A model generated the notes under the pieces. That model made no database searches. It was not told the DNA's origin and saw only the letters and a list, made by a program, of their open reading frames with translations. A stretch of DNA of 64,000 nt from T3Sed10-241 sp036796255. Lineage in GTDB: Bacteria; Bacteroidota; Bacteroidia; Flavobacteriales_D; Cryomorphaceae. A program made the position numbers and the translations under genes. Where the stretch lies: the NCBI GenBank assembly GCA_036796255.1, contig DAIRDH010000006.1, positions 22,487 through 86,486 on the forward strand. The letters run 5' to 3'. Shown here in pieces: positions 1-9,035 of the stretch; position 1 is the first letter of the stretch, and the number at the start of each line of letters is the position of its first letter.

Positions 1-17
1 TTTTTTGTCATAAGCGA

Positions 18-2930
18 TTATCGTACTAAGGTAACATCACCGGTGAGACGCTCTTGTGGTCCTTCAGCAAAACGTACATCCAATACCCAAACGAAGGTGC
101 CTGGATTTAAATCTCTACCATTTTGTGTTCCATCCCATCCTATGGATTGCTCATTGGTTTGAAAAACCATTTGACCATAGCGGTTGTATATTTTAAAATC
201 CAGTCTGGTGATTCCCTGGCCAAGTACGCGAAGCACATCGTTCTGGCCGTCGCCATTGGGAGAGAACGCTGATGGCACCCCAACGGCAGCCACGAAATTC
301 ACGAACACCGTAACGGTATCGAAGGTCTGACAACCACCAACTTCTTGATAACTCACAATGTAAGTCGTGGTTTCTCTTGGCCTGGTGATTACGCTTTGAC
401 TTCTGAAATTGTCCACAAGGTCAAAAGGTTGCCATTCGAAAAGTCCTGAAGGGGTGCTGTTGCCAGCAATCGTCGCATTGAGTGTTACCGGGGTGCCCGC
501 ATTGATGGTTACGTTGGGCCCAGCATTGAGGGGAGGTTTGGGCAGTACTGCGATATTGCGCACCACGGGTGAAGCGGCGCCCGAAGTATTAAACGCTTCA
601 ACGATTATTGGATAGTTGCCTACTTCAGGAAAGCAGACAATACCCGGCACCGCTGAAGAAACTTCAGCCGGATTGCCCCCAATAAAAGTCCAACTAATTG
701 AATCGGCGTCAACAAACTGGCCACTGATAAAAGCGCAGTCACCGGCACAAATGGTATCGGGAATGTTTACACTGATCTGCGGACGGCAATCAATGCCATT
801 GACCACAGTAACGAAGTTGTTAAAAACCCGCGTAGAGTCTCCACCTGCGCCAGATACATTGAGCGAAACGCTGTAGGTACCAGGTGTGTTGTAGCACACG
901 GTAGGGTTTGCGCCGGTGGCATTGCTCGGGGTACCTCCCTGAAAATTCCATTCATAATCTGTAATCCCGAGTCCGGTGCTCACACTCGTAAAGTCGATGC
1001 ACTTGCCTGCACACACGGTGTCAAGACTTGCGGAAATTCGCGGAACTGGGGGATTCAAACACTGATTGACCGTAATGAAATCCGTAAACACTTCAGAGTC
1101 TATTTGTCCGAAAGAGTTGGAAACAGTAAGCGTCACATTGTAGGTCCCGGGTGTAGTGTAGCATACTACAGAGGGGTTGCGTTCTGTTGAAACGGCCGAA
1201 TTGAGGTCACTGACACCCTGGAACACCCAAAGGTAGTTTTCTACAAAACCAAGTGATTCACTAAAAAAATCAACGCAGTCGCCCGTACAGATTTCAGTTT
1301 CACTTGCGTTGATGCCCACATTTGGCGGCCCCGTGCAGGGATCTACCGTTATGGTAATGGTCTTTGTAATTGCTGAAACACCTTCCTGGTCTTCTGCGGC
1401 TAAGGTGATTTCGTAAAAACCTGCAGTCTCGAAGCAAATCGTGGGATTTTGTTCTGTTGAGGTGCCTGGTGTATCAGAACCTGGAGAGACACCGCCCGGA
1501 AAAGTCCATTCCCATGCGAAAATGGTGGTAGGTGAGGTAGACAGGTCAGTAAATTCTATGCATTCGCCGGGGCAGACTACAGTTCGCGAAGGAACAAAAT
1601 CAACTTCAGGACCAGTGCAGTCTATCACCTGCATGTAATTATTGAATGTTTCTGTGGTAGTTCCCTCCGTATCGATGGCTTGCAGGGTGACATCATAGAA
1701 ACCAATTTCTGTAAAGCAAAGATTTGATGGGTTCTGCTCATTGCTTAGCACCTCTACTCCACTGGGGCTCGTAAAGGTCCAGGCCCAAAAGAATATGCCT
1801 GTTCCCGTGCTAAGGTCTGTGAAGTTAAAGCACTGCTCATTGGCGCAAGCGGTGAAAATGTCTACGGCGATGGCTATCTCAGGACCGCATTCCTCTACGG
1901 TTACCACATTATTGATGGTAACTGGATTGCTGGACCCTATATTGTCTGTAACAATTAATGTGGCGCCATAGCTGCCGGCATTGCTGTAACACACTATTGG
2001 GTTCTGCCCTGTGCCGGTGGCAGGATTCCCACCCGGAAAAGTCCATTCGAAAGTTGCAGTTGCGATCCCATTTGAAAAGTTGTTGTCAAAGGTTGGCGTT
2101 GCATTGTATTGCACACAACCATCTTCGCATACGAGCGTTGGGTCAATTACATTAAAATTGGCTAATGGGATTTGAGGAGGTGGGCCGGCAAAAAGACGAA
2201 CAGCGTCTATGGCAACCGACTTACCGATTCCAGCGACAGGTGAATTAAGTATTCCATCGCTGTTATTTCTCCAGCGAAATCCTATTTGAACATCTGGATT
2301 GCCATTGGCCGAAGCAGGCAGGGCTATGGTAACAGTAGCCCAAGTGAGTTCCGGTGCACACGTATTTGGTGATGCGGCTATCGGTGCCAATTGCTGCCAA
2401 TTGGTGCCATCGAAATAATCAACGGTACAAAAGTCACTTATTGAAACAGTGTTAATATAATTAAAAGTGAGGTCAATACCGAACTGCCCAGTGCAATCAA
2501 TGACGGGTGACACGGCCCGTTTATCTGTTGAGCTGAATCCAGGCGCGGCAAATTCAAAGTATTCAGCACCCGTATCACCTCCCTCATTTGGATTTTGACC
2601 AATATGTAGCGTCCTATTGAATGCTGGCACGTCAAGACAACTCGTGCTGCAACTGCCCACGACTTGCCCTACTTCCGTGGCACTTATATACCATTCATTT
2701 GCAACGAAACCATTTGTACCAGTTGCCTCAATAGTCCATGCACCATTTCCACTGTCAATACCATCAGCGACGGTACCTTCCGAATCACAAGGCAACAGGT
2801 CGGTTCCAAAGTTTTCAGTCCAAAATTGGGCCTGTACTTGCGTTGTTAAGCCCAAAGAAATGAAGCAAAAAATAAATGTAAATGACTTTAAGGCAGTGAG
2901 TAGCCTCATAATATTGGGCGATTTTTGCAT
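18..2930 (-). CDS. Secreted PKD-repeat protein with gliding-motility-type T9SS C-terminal domain
   Basis: A large secreted protein of about 970 residues, probably an adhesin-like surface protein. A signal peptide (hydrophobic stretch ending VQAQ, in the first 40 residues) is followed by a jelly-roll-like region with a Cys pair (about 40-250), then about six PKD/Ig-like units, each recognisable by an NPxxCY or NPxxCF turn followed by a G-x-Y-x-V-x-L strand. The last 85 residues start FSPNGDGQNDV and end in a TLVR strand, which is the CHU_C/gliding-motility C-terminal signal used by the type IX secretion system. The longest frame starts with GTG at 2948. I prefer ATG at 2930 (MQKSPNIM); ATG at 2909 would also leave an intact signal peptide. 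Catalytic residues are not evident. The substrate or partner cannot be told from the sequence. Confidence 0.85.
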   Translation of the reverse strand: MQKSPNIMRLLTALKSFTFIFCFISLGLTTQVQAQFWTENFGTDLLPCDSEGTVADGIDSGNGAWTIEATGTNGFVANEWYISATEVGQVVGSCSTSCLDVPAFNRTLHIGQNPNEGGDTGAEYFEFAAPGFSSTDKRAVSPVIDCTGQFGIDLTFNYINTVSISDFCTVDYFDGTNWQQLAPIAASPNTCAPELTWATVTIALPASANGNPDVQIGFRWRNNSDGILNSPVAGIGKSVAIDAVRLFAGPPPQIPLANFNVIDPTLVCEDGCVQYNATPTFDNNFSNGIATATFEWTFPGGNPATGTGQNPIVCYSNAGSYGATLIVTDNIGSSNPVTINNVVTVEECGPEIAIAVDIFTACANEQCFNFTDLSTGTGIFFWAWTFTSPSGVEVLSNEQNPSNLCFTEIGFYDVTLQAIDTEGTTTETFNNYMQVIDCTGPEVDFVPSRTVVCPGECIEFTDLSTSPTTIFAWEWTFPGGVSPGSDTPGTSTEQNPTICFETAGFYEITLAAEDQEGVSAITKTITITVDPCTGPPNVGINASETEICTGDCVDFFSESLGFVENYLWVFQGVSDLNSAVSTERNPSVVCYTTPGTYNVTLTVSNSFGQIDSEVFTDFITVNQCLNPPVPRISASLDTVCAGKCIDFTSVSTGLGITDYEWNFQGGTPSNATGANPTVCYNTPGTYSVSLNVSGAGGDSTRVFNNFVTVVNGIDCRPQISVNIPDTICAGDCAFISGQFVDADSISWTFIGGNPAEVSSAVPGIVCFPEVGNYPIIVEAFNTSGAASPVVRNIAVLPKPPLNAGPNVTINAGTPVTLNATIAGNSTPSGLFEWQPFDLVDNFRSQSVITRPRETTTYIVSYQEVGGCQTFDTVTVFVNFVAAVGVPSAFSPNGDGQNDVLRVLGQGITRLDFKIYNRYGQMVFQTNEQSIGWDGTQNGRDLNPGTFVWVLDVRFAEGPQERLTGDVTLVR

Positions 2931-2948
2931 TCGATTTAAAGCTGACAC

Positions 2949-3357
2949 TTATTATTTAAACGGGTGAAAATAGTGAATTCCCCGAGTATATGGCGATTCT
3001 AAGATTATTTTCTCCTTGATGGTTCTTTTCATTGTTGCTTTCAAAGTGGCCAAAGTCGCTGTTTTTGCAAGCTTGTTGGAACCAACTGAATTATTTTTTT
3101 CCACAGCACAACCCTAATTACTTTTTGCTCCCGATGTTTCAAAAAATTTCCAGTCATGAGAATACTTAATTCTGAAAAGCACCTTATAATAACAACAAAA
3201 GGTGCTACACTTGTAACCTACTGTTATCATGACGAGGAACAAGCCCTACTGTTGCTTCATGGGTCTATGGACAAGAATTATTCTAAGCCTGGTTGCGATA
3301 ACATCCTGTGTCAATCAATCCTTAAACTGCTCCTGGTAAAATAAAGAGTTTGGGCTA
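2949..3357. other. Intergenic region, 409 bases, with one doubtful micro-ORF
   Basis: AT-rich gap between two minus-strand genes for secreted proteins. A 62-codon frame (3156-3344) has no recognisable features. An overlapping 36-codon frame at 3229-3339 on the plus strand reads like a lipoprotein signal (see separate entry). No convincing terminator or RNA gene was seen. Confidence 0.5.
3229..3339 (+). CDS. Possible 36-residue lipoprotein-like micro-ORF (doubtful)
   Basis: The frame starts with ATG at 3229 and ends with TAA at 3337-3339. Its second Met begins MGLWTRIILSLVAITSC, which resembles a lipoprotein signal with a lipobox (AITSC), leaving only about 10 residues after the Cys. A near-match to the -7 element (TACACTTG) lies just upstream at about 3206. 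It may be a very small lipoprotein, a degraded remnant of a longer one, or chance. Nothing else supports expression. Confidence 0.2.
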   Translation: MTRNKPYCCFMGLWTRIILSLVAITSCVNQSLNCSW

Positions 3358-5439
3358 CTAGTCCTTCACAAAAGCACCTGAAGCCATGTGCTCCTCGCTC
3401 TGAATCTTCAAGATGTAATAGCCTTTCGGCAAATGTGACACAGACAGCGCAACTCCACCACTGCCCGGAGCATTGGCATTGGCGCTGTGCACGAGCCTGC
3501 CTTCTACACTGAACACTTCGATGTTGAGATGCGAAGCCTGCCTCATCGTCGCGTCCAGCACAATGCGCAATTCCATTCGCGCAGGATTGGGATAAAGTGC
3601 CAGCTTGTGAACCTGGTAAGTTCCGGTACTGAGTGTATTCACGTCAAATTGCGCAGAACTTACGCTGCAGCCATTTGCCGTAAGGGCCACCACACTGTAC
3701 GCGCCATCTACAGCCGGTGTAAAGTTTGGATCGGTGGTTGTCTCGATTTCGTTTCCATTCAAAAACCAGGTATATTCTTCAGCCTCAAGGCTCACTGTGA
3801 GGGTGTTGTTCTCGTCTATATTTATTTCAGCTTCCAGTTGTGAGCACAACTCTGATACCTTGTATACTTGACCGGCACTACCTCCACGCACAGCATAGAG
3901 CTCGCCATCCATATCGGCACCAAAAGCAACTATGTTAAGCACGATTGTTTCAGGACTTAAATAAGTCTGCCATTCGCCATTTTCCTGCCAAAGTATCCAG
4001 TACTCACCTGAACAATAATCGGTTGCAATATACTTGCCCTGCAAGTTGGCAAAGGTTTCGCCATTGTATACGCGGCCCCCGGTCACGGAGCAACGAAATC
4101 CATTGCCTTGGTTGCCGTAAGAATAGTCGAGGATTGGAAATTCATAATCGGGTGCGTTGCATTCCTGCAAATTAAAAGGCGCATTGCCTTCGTAGCAGCG
4201 CCATCCAAAGTTTTTGCCGCCGGGGCCGCCTGCTGCTTCAAAATTGATTTCTTCCCGGTTGCTTTGGCCTACATCTCCTATATACATGTCGCCAGTGACC
4301 TCGTCGAATGCGAATTTCCATGGATTTCTCAAGCCATATGACCAAATTTCGTCGAGCCCGAAGTCCACAAATGCAAATGGATTGTCGTCGGGGATGGCAT
4401 ACGGCAGGGTGCTCACGTCTATCCGCAACATCTTGCCGAGAAATGAATTGATATCCTGCGATCGGTCGTTGGGGTCTCCCCCACTTCCACCGTCGCCCGT
4501 TGCGATATATAAATATCCATCCGGGCCAAATTCCAGTTGGCCTCCATTGTGGTTGGAGAAATCCTGTACAAATTCAAGAACTTGTTCTTCCGATCCAGGC
4601 AGGGCAAGATCAGGATTGTCGGGATCAACACTGAAACGTGATATCCTGGTGTAGCGCACGCCGGTTTGAATACGCGTGTAATTTACGAAGAAGTATCCAT
4701 CCAATTCGTAATTCGGTGAAAATGCCAAGCCGAGCAGGCCTTCTTCACCACCAAGTGAGTTCACAGCCGACTGAATATTCAGGAATGGCGTGCTGTTGGT
4801 ACTGCCGTTCTGATTCAAAATGCGGATGCGACCGGGTTGCTCGACCACGAAGAGCCGGTCATCACCCTGTACGCCTGAGTTTACAATATCGCAAGGTCGG
4901 GTAAAGCCGGTAGCAAAAAGCTCCAGATTCAGGTCTACTCCGGCAAAATTGCTCTGGGCAGCATTGCTCAATGAGAGAAAGAGGTCGGGCGACTTGGGTT
5001 CAGGATTGCCTGTCCCATCCTGGGCCTTGATAAGGAAAGAAATACCGTTCATTTCAGCCTGCATTACGGAAACCCCGTAAAAATCAGCTATAGAAACACC
5101 TAGAAAATCATAATACCACAAGTTGGGATTGCTTTCATCCTGTGTCATTTGTAAATTCGGATTTGATGCAGTCCAGTTGCCATTGGCCACATCCGCACCA
5201 TTCACCATAGGCCTGTCTTCATTGGGTCCCCAGGTCCAGATATACAGCGGGTTGGTATCGGGATCGGAATTTTCCAATACAGGGCAATTGCACTCCGGTG
5301 AGCTTAGGTCCACATACAGTTTCACATCGGGGTCGCCTGCACCGGCATCCTGAGGATCTAGGTATATGCCTTGACTGCTACATGGTCTTGCCGCAAACAA
5401 GAGTAAACAAAAAAATACGCAGGAGTATATTGGTTTCAT
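3358..5439 (-). CDS. Secreted PQQ-type sugar dehydrogenase-like protein with T9SS sorting domain
   Basis: 693 residues, secreted. The first 23 residues form a signal peptide ending CSSQG. Residues about 25-170 are a beta-rich domain common in front of Bacteroidota extracellular enzymes. Residues about 173-535 are a glucose/sorbosone dehydrogenase-type beta-propeller: RPCDIVNSG, RLFVVEQPGRI, GLLGLAFSPNY, HNGGQLEFGPDGYLYIATGDGG-like blades and GLRNPWKFAFD are typical of this family. These enzymes usually oxidise sugars with PQQ, but many propellers of this family have no proven substrate. An Ig-like stretch follows (about 535-605), and the C-terminus (LYPNPARMEL to the end) is a Por-type T9SS sorting domain. 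The protein is expected outside the cell or on its surface. Confidence 0.85.
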   Translation of the reverse strand: MKPIYSCVFFCLLLFAARPCSSQGIYLDPQDAGAGDPDVKLYVDLSSPECNCPVLENSDPDTNPLYIWTWGPNEDRPMVNGADVANGNWTASNPNLQMTQDESNPNLWYYDFLGVSIADFYGVSVMQAEMNGISFLIKAQDGTGNPEPKSPDLFLSLSNAAQSNFAGVDLNLELFATGFTRPCDIVNSGVQGDDRLFVVEQPGRIRILNQNGSTNSTPFLNIQSAVNSLGGEEGLLGLAFSPNYELDGYFFVNYTRIQTGVRYTRISRFSVDPDNPDLALPGSEEQVLEFVQDFSNHNGGQLEFGPDGYLYIATGDGGSGGDPNDRSQDINSFLGKMLRIDVSTLPYAIPDDNPFAFVDFGLDEIWSYGLRNPWKFAFDEVTGDMYIGDVGQSNREEINFEAAGGPGGKNFGWRCYEGNAPFNLQECNAPDYEFPILDYSYGNQGNGFRCSVTGGRVYNGETFANLQGKYIATDYCSGEYWILWQENGEWQTYLSPETIVLNIVAFGADMDGELYAVRGGSAGQVYKVSELCSQLEAEINIDENNTLTVSLEAEEYTWFLNGNEIETTTDPNFTPAVDGAYSVVALTANGCSVSSAQFDVNTLSTGTYQVHKLALYPNPARMELRIVLDATMRQASHLNIEVFSVEGRLVHSANANAPGSGGVALSVSHLPKGYYILKIQSEEHMASGAFVKD

Positions 5440-5627
5440 GACGGTGTGTTTAAGAAATTCAAGTCACAAATATGCTTAGAATTGTCTGAGGCGCCAATTC
5501 ATACTTTTAGACATTCCCATATTCCCAAGAAGCGGCCTCCCTCCCGAAAATCGAAACCGAATCATGGCCGGCCATTCGCTGAACTGGCTGGGAATAATTG
5601 CTGTCCCGAAAAGAGGCTTAGTTTCCG

Positions 5628-5635
5628 TACTTTTG
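5628..5635 (+). promoter_or_regulatory. -7 promoter element for prfC
   Basis: TACTTTTG matches the Bacteroidota -7 consensus TAnnTTTG and lies 19 bases before the prfC ATG. No TTG was found at the expected -33 distance. Confidence 0.5.
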
Positions 5636-5654
5636 CACTCCGAATTTTGAGCGA

Positions 5655-7253
5655 ATGAATTTAAAAGAAGCCATTTCCAACCGAAAAACCTTTGCCATCA
5701 TCAGCCACCCTGATGCAGGAAAGACGACCTTGACGGAAAAATTTCTCCTTTACGGAGGTGCCATACAGACAGCAGGTGCCGTGAAGTCGAATAAGATCAA
5801 GAAGACCGCCACTTCTGACTTTATGGAAATAGAGCGTCAAAGGGGAATTTCGGTGGCCACTTCGGTGATGGGCTTCAGCTACAGTGATGTTCAAGTCAAC
5901 ATACTCGATACTCCTGGCCACAAAGACTTTGCGGAAGATACTTACCGCACCCTGACGGCCGTAGACAGTGTAATTCTCGTAATCGACTGCGTGAAAGGGG
6001 TTGAAGAACAGACTGAACGCTTGATGGAAGTATGCCGCATGCGCAACACACCGGTGATCATATTTGTCAATAAAATGGACCGCGAGGGCAAAGATCCTTT
6101 CGACCTGCTCGACGAGCTGGAAGAAAAGCTCGGAATAAAAACCCGTCCCTTGAGCTGGCCAATAGGAATTGGAAGCACCTTTCAAGGTGTTTACAACATG
6201 TACGACAATGACCTGCGCCTCTTCACTGCCAACAAGACCAAAGTGGAAAACGAAGTGGTAAGCATTGAGAATCTGGACGACCCCACACTTGACAACACGA
6301 TAGGAAGCGGCCCGGCCGATACCCTGCGCGATGAAGTTGAAATGGTAGAAGGCGTGTATGAGCCCTTTTCCCGGGAGGCATATATGGAAGCCAAACTGGC
6401 ACCTGTCTTTTTCGGCAGTGCGCTCAACAACTTTGGCGTAAAGGAGCTGCTCGACACCTTTGTAGAAATCGCCCCTACCCCGCTGCCGCGAAAAACGGAC
6501 GTGAGAGAAGTCGCTCCACTCGAGCCTAAGTTTACGGGCTTCGTGTTTAAGATTCACGCCAACCTTGACCCAAAGCACCGCGACCGCATCGCATTTCTTA
6601 GGGTATGCTCAGGCAAATTTGAACGCAACCAGTTTTTTCACCACGTAAGGCTCGACAAGAATATCAAGTTCTCCAATCCATCTACGTTTATGGCGAGTGA
6701 AAAAAGTACCATTGACGAAGCCTACCCCGGCGACGTGATCGGACTTTACGACACCGGAAACTTTAAAATCGGTGATACGCTCACTGAAGGAGAAATACTG
6801 AACTTCCAAGGCATCCCGAGCTTCTCGCCTGAGATATTTAAGGAAGTGGAAAACAGGGATCCCATGAAGACAAAGCAGCTCGACAAAGGCATTCGTCAGC
6901 TCACCGACGAAGGTGTTGCCCAGCTGTTTATCCAGGAGCCAGGCAACAAGAAAATCATTGGAACTGTGGGTGAACTGCAATTTGATGTGATCCAGTACCG
7001 CCTTGAGCACGAATACGGCGCGAAATGTGCCTTCAGGCCTTTGAACTTTTATAAGGCATGCTGGTTGACGAGTGACAATAAAACCAAGCTCGACGAGTTT
7101 ATTCGGATTAAGCAAAGCCAAATCGTGCAGGACAAAGATGGCAACTGGGTATTTCTGGCGCCAAGTGCATGGATTCTTCAATTGGAGCAGCAAAATTTCC
7201 CCGAACTCAATTTTCACTTCACAAGTGAGTTTAAAAGAGAAGTACTTGCTTAA
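5655..7253 (+). CDS. prfC: Peptide chain release factor 3 (RF3)
   Basis: 532 residues, cytoplasmic GTPase that recycles RF1/RF2 from the ribosome after peptide release. The G domain is complete: HPDAGKTT (residues 18-25, P-loop), the RQRGISV switch region, DTPGHKDF, and NKMDREGKDPF. FRPLNFYKACW near the C-terminus and the length are typical of RF3 rather than EF-G. The ATG at 5655 is 19 bases after a TACTTTTG promoter element, and the N-terminus (NLKEAISNRKTFAIISHPD) matches the family, so the start is secure. The gene stands alone; the next gene downstream has its own promoter element overlapping the prfC stop codon. Confidence 0.96.
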   Translation: MNLKEAISNRKTFAIISHPDAGKTTLTEKFLLYGGAIQTAGAVKSNKIKKTATSDFMEIERQRGISVATSVMGFSYSDVQVNILDTPGHKDFAEDTYRTLTAVDSVILVIDCVKGVEEQTERLMEVCRMRNTPVIIFVNKMDREGKDPFDLLDELEEKLGIKTRPLSWPIGIGSTFQGVYNMYDNDLRLFTANKTKVENEVVSIENLDDPTLDNTIGSGPADTLRDEVEMVEGVYEPFSREAYMEAKLAPVFFGSALNNFGVKELLDTFVEIAPTPLPRKTDVREVAPLEPKFTGFVFKIHANLDPKHRDRIAFLRVCSGKFERNQFFHHVRLDKNIKFSNPSTFMASEKSTIDEAYPGDVIGLYDTGNFKIGDTLTEGEILNFQGIPSFSPEIFKEVENRDPMKTKQLDKGIRQLTDEGVAQLFIQEPGNKKIIGTVGELQFDVIQYRLEHEYGAKCAFRPLNFYKACWLTSDNKTKLDEFIRIKQSQIVQDKDGNWVFLAPSAWILQLEQQNFPELNFHFTSEFKREVLA

Positions 7254-7258
7254 ATTTG
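7251..7258 (+). promoter_or_regulatory. -7 promoter element overlapping the prfC stop
   Basis: TAAATTTG is a perfect TAnnTTTG match whose first three bases are the prfC stop codon. It lies 64 bases before the ATG of the thioredoxin-fold gene at 7323, suggesting independent transcription. Confidence 0.5.
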
Positions 7259-7322
7259 CAGGTAATGCAAAAATTGCACGGAATTTGATCCAACTCTAAA
7301 CTATTTAAAGACTAAAACAGAT

Positions 7323-8798
7323 ATGCGCAATAGCTACCCAGCACTGATGGTTCTTTTGTTATTCACCTCATGTACCATTGCGGTTACGGCCCAGATTGGA
7401 ACTCCCGATAAAGCTTACCACTTTGAAGTGAAAGGCGCCAAAGACACGGTTGTGTACCTTGCCAACTACTACGGCGAGAAGCTCTATTATGCCGATACCG
7501 CCTATGCCGATACCCGTGGCCACTTCGCGTTCAAAGCGGTAAAGCCGGAGCATGAAGGCAAGTTTGCCGTGGTGCTGCCCGGCCCCAAATATTTTGAAAT
7601 CATCATCGCTGATGATGAGCGTATTGAAATCTCTTCTGACACAACCGACTTTGTGGCAAACATGAAGGTAATTGCGTCTGAAAACAACAAAATTATGTAT
7701 GATTTTGTAGACTACCTGGCAGACAAGAAGGCCAGGCGCGAGGAGCTCTTCAAACAACTTGAGGCAGAGGAAGGCAATCCTGCCGTTACGGCAAAATTGA
7801 AAGAGGAATACAACGCACTCAACGAGGAGGTGATTCAATACCAGAAAGATCTATTGGTGAAATACCCCGATAAGCTGGCCGCGAAGGAAATAATGATGTC
7901 GGTTGATGTAGAGCCTCCTCTTGAGCTTCGTGAAGACCGCGACAAAGCTTACTATTGGTACAAGCGCAATTACTTCAACAATATTGACCTGAAAGATGAC
8001 AGGATCGTGCGCCTCCCCATTTTTCACAACAAGCTGATTAATTACCTCAACAAAACTGTAATTCAGGATCCTGATACCATTGTAAAAGCGATCGATGAGC
8101 TCGTGGCCAAGACAGAGCCCGGTTCAGAAGTATTCAAATACATCGTGCATTACAGCACTTACAATTTTGAAACTTCTAAAATCATGGGCATGGACAAGGT
8201 TTTCGTGCACATGGTCGACAATTATTATAAAAAGGGAGTGGCCACCTGGATGACTGACGACAAGCTCGAAAACATCAAAGAAAAGGCGGATACCAAGCGC
8301 TATACCCTTATCGGGAAAGCGGCACCGGAGCTCATCTTAATGGACACCAGTGAGACATGGGTGAGTACCCACCGCGATGTGAAGAGCAAATACGTATTAC
8401 TTTACTTTTACGATCCTGACTGCGGGCACTGCAAAAAGGAAACACCCAAACTGGTCGATTTTTACAATGAATACGAGGGTGACCTTTCCGTGTATGCAGT
8501 AAGCGGCGACCGCGGTGAAAAATGGACGAAATTCATCAGGCAAAACAAGATGCCATTTGTCAATGTAAGCATTCCGCAGAAAGCCTACGAAGATGCAGAT
8601 TACGCTACCAACCTCATCGTAACGAGGAAGACCAACTATATGAGCTTAAAGTATCAGGAGCATTTTGACGTATATTCTACGCCAAAGCTTATACTTTTAG
8701 ATCAGAAACGCGTGGTGCGTGCCAAAGACATTGGTGTGGAGCAATTGGGTGAATTGCTGCAGCGCATTGATGAGATGGATGAAGCGAAGAAGCTCTGA
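7323..8798 (+). CDS. Thioredoxin-fold (TlpA-like) exported protein with DUF4369/DUF5106-like N-terminal half
   Basis: 491 residues. A signal peptide ends at about VTAQ (residue 23). The first half (about 27-110, beta-rich, HFEVKGAKDTVVYLANYYGEK) resembles the DUF4369 domain that often precedes TlpA-like domains in Bacteroidota; a helical middle follows. The last about 160 residues are a thioredoxin-like fold with YDPDCGHCKKE, giving a CxxC pair at Cys367 and Cys370, and a cis-Pro strand (YSTPKLILLD). Such proteins act as periplasmic thiol-disulfide reductases, with unknown partners here. It has its own -7 element, and its end forms a weak terminator hairpin shared with the convergent cold-shock gene. 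Confidence 0.82.
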   Translation: MRNSYPALMVLLLFTSCTIAVTAQIGTPDKAYHFEVKGAKDTVVYLANYYGEKLYYADTAYADTRGHFAFKAVKPEHEGKFAVVLPGPKYFEIIIADDERIEISSDTTDFVANMKVIASENNKIMYDFVDYLADKKARREELFKQLEAEEGNPAVTAKLKEEYNALNEEVIQYQKDLLVKYPDKLAAKEIMMSVDVEPPLELREDRDKAYYWYKRNYFNNIDLKDDRIVRLPIFHNKLINYLNKTVIQDPDTIVKAIDELVAKTEPGSEVFKYIVHYSTYNFETSKIMGMDKVFVHMVDNYYKKGVATWMTDDKLENIKEKADTKRYTLIGKAAPELILMDTSETWVSTHRDVKSKYVLLYFYDPDCGHCKKETPKLVDFYNEYEGDLSVYAVSGDRGEKWTKFIRQNKMPFVNVSIPQKAYEDADYATNLIVTRKTNYMSLKYQEHFDVYSTPKLILLDQKRVVRAKDIGVEQLGELLQRIDEMDEAKKL

Positions 8799-8809
8799 GG
8801 CTTCTTTTG
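8787..8809 (+). terminator. Intrinsic terminator overlapping the stop of the thioredoxin-fold gene
   Basis: AAGAAGC (8787-8793), loop TCTGAG, GCTTCTT (8800-8806), then TTTT. The stem overlaps the last codons and the stop. It is short, so moderate confidence. Confidence 0.5.
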
Positions 8810-8813
8810 CAAA

Positions 8814-9035
8814 TCACTTTCCTTTAGCAATCCTCACGTCAAAAGCTTCAAGCCCTTTGGGTCCGTCCTGGGCGAAATAGGTGACGCGGTCATTCTTCTT
8901 TATTTCATCTATCAAACCCGCTACCGGAATGTACACCTCCTCGCCTGAGGCATCATCAACCAGAAATCCGTAGAGCTTCTCATCAATGTAAAATTTCACT
9001 GTGCCGCGTCGGGCTTCCTGATTGCTCATGGTCAT
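8814..9035 (-). CDS. Divergent cold-shock-domain protein
   Basis: 73 residues (71 if the second Met at 9029 is used). The fold is that of a cold-shock domain, a small single-stranded RNA/DNA-binding beta-barrel: GTVKFY at the start and NDRVTYFAQDGPKGLEAFDV at the end are typical. The two RNA-binding motifs are changed: the usual KGFGFI reads KLYGFL, and the usual FVH reads VYIP, so the RNP2 His and one Phe are missing. Nucleic acid binding may therefore be weak or altered. The ATG directly follows the TAA of the giant repeat gene upstream (stop 9036-9038), so the two are probably co-transcribed and perhaps translationally coupled. Confidence 0.8.
   Translation of the reverse strand: MTMSNQEARRGTVKFYIDEKLYGFLVDDASGEEVYIPVAGLIDEIKKNDRVTYFAQDGPKGLEAFDVRIAKGK

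Noticed and set aside
5661..6578. Minus-strand frame of 305 codons opposite prfC
   Set aside because: It lies wholly inside a certain gene and reads as low-complexity, family-less protein.
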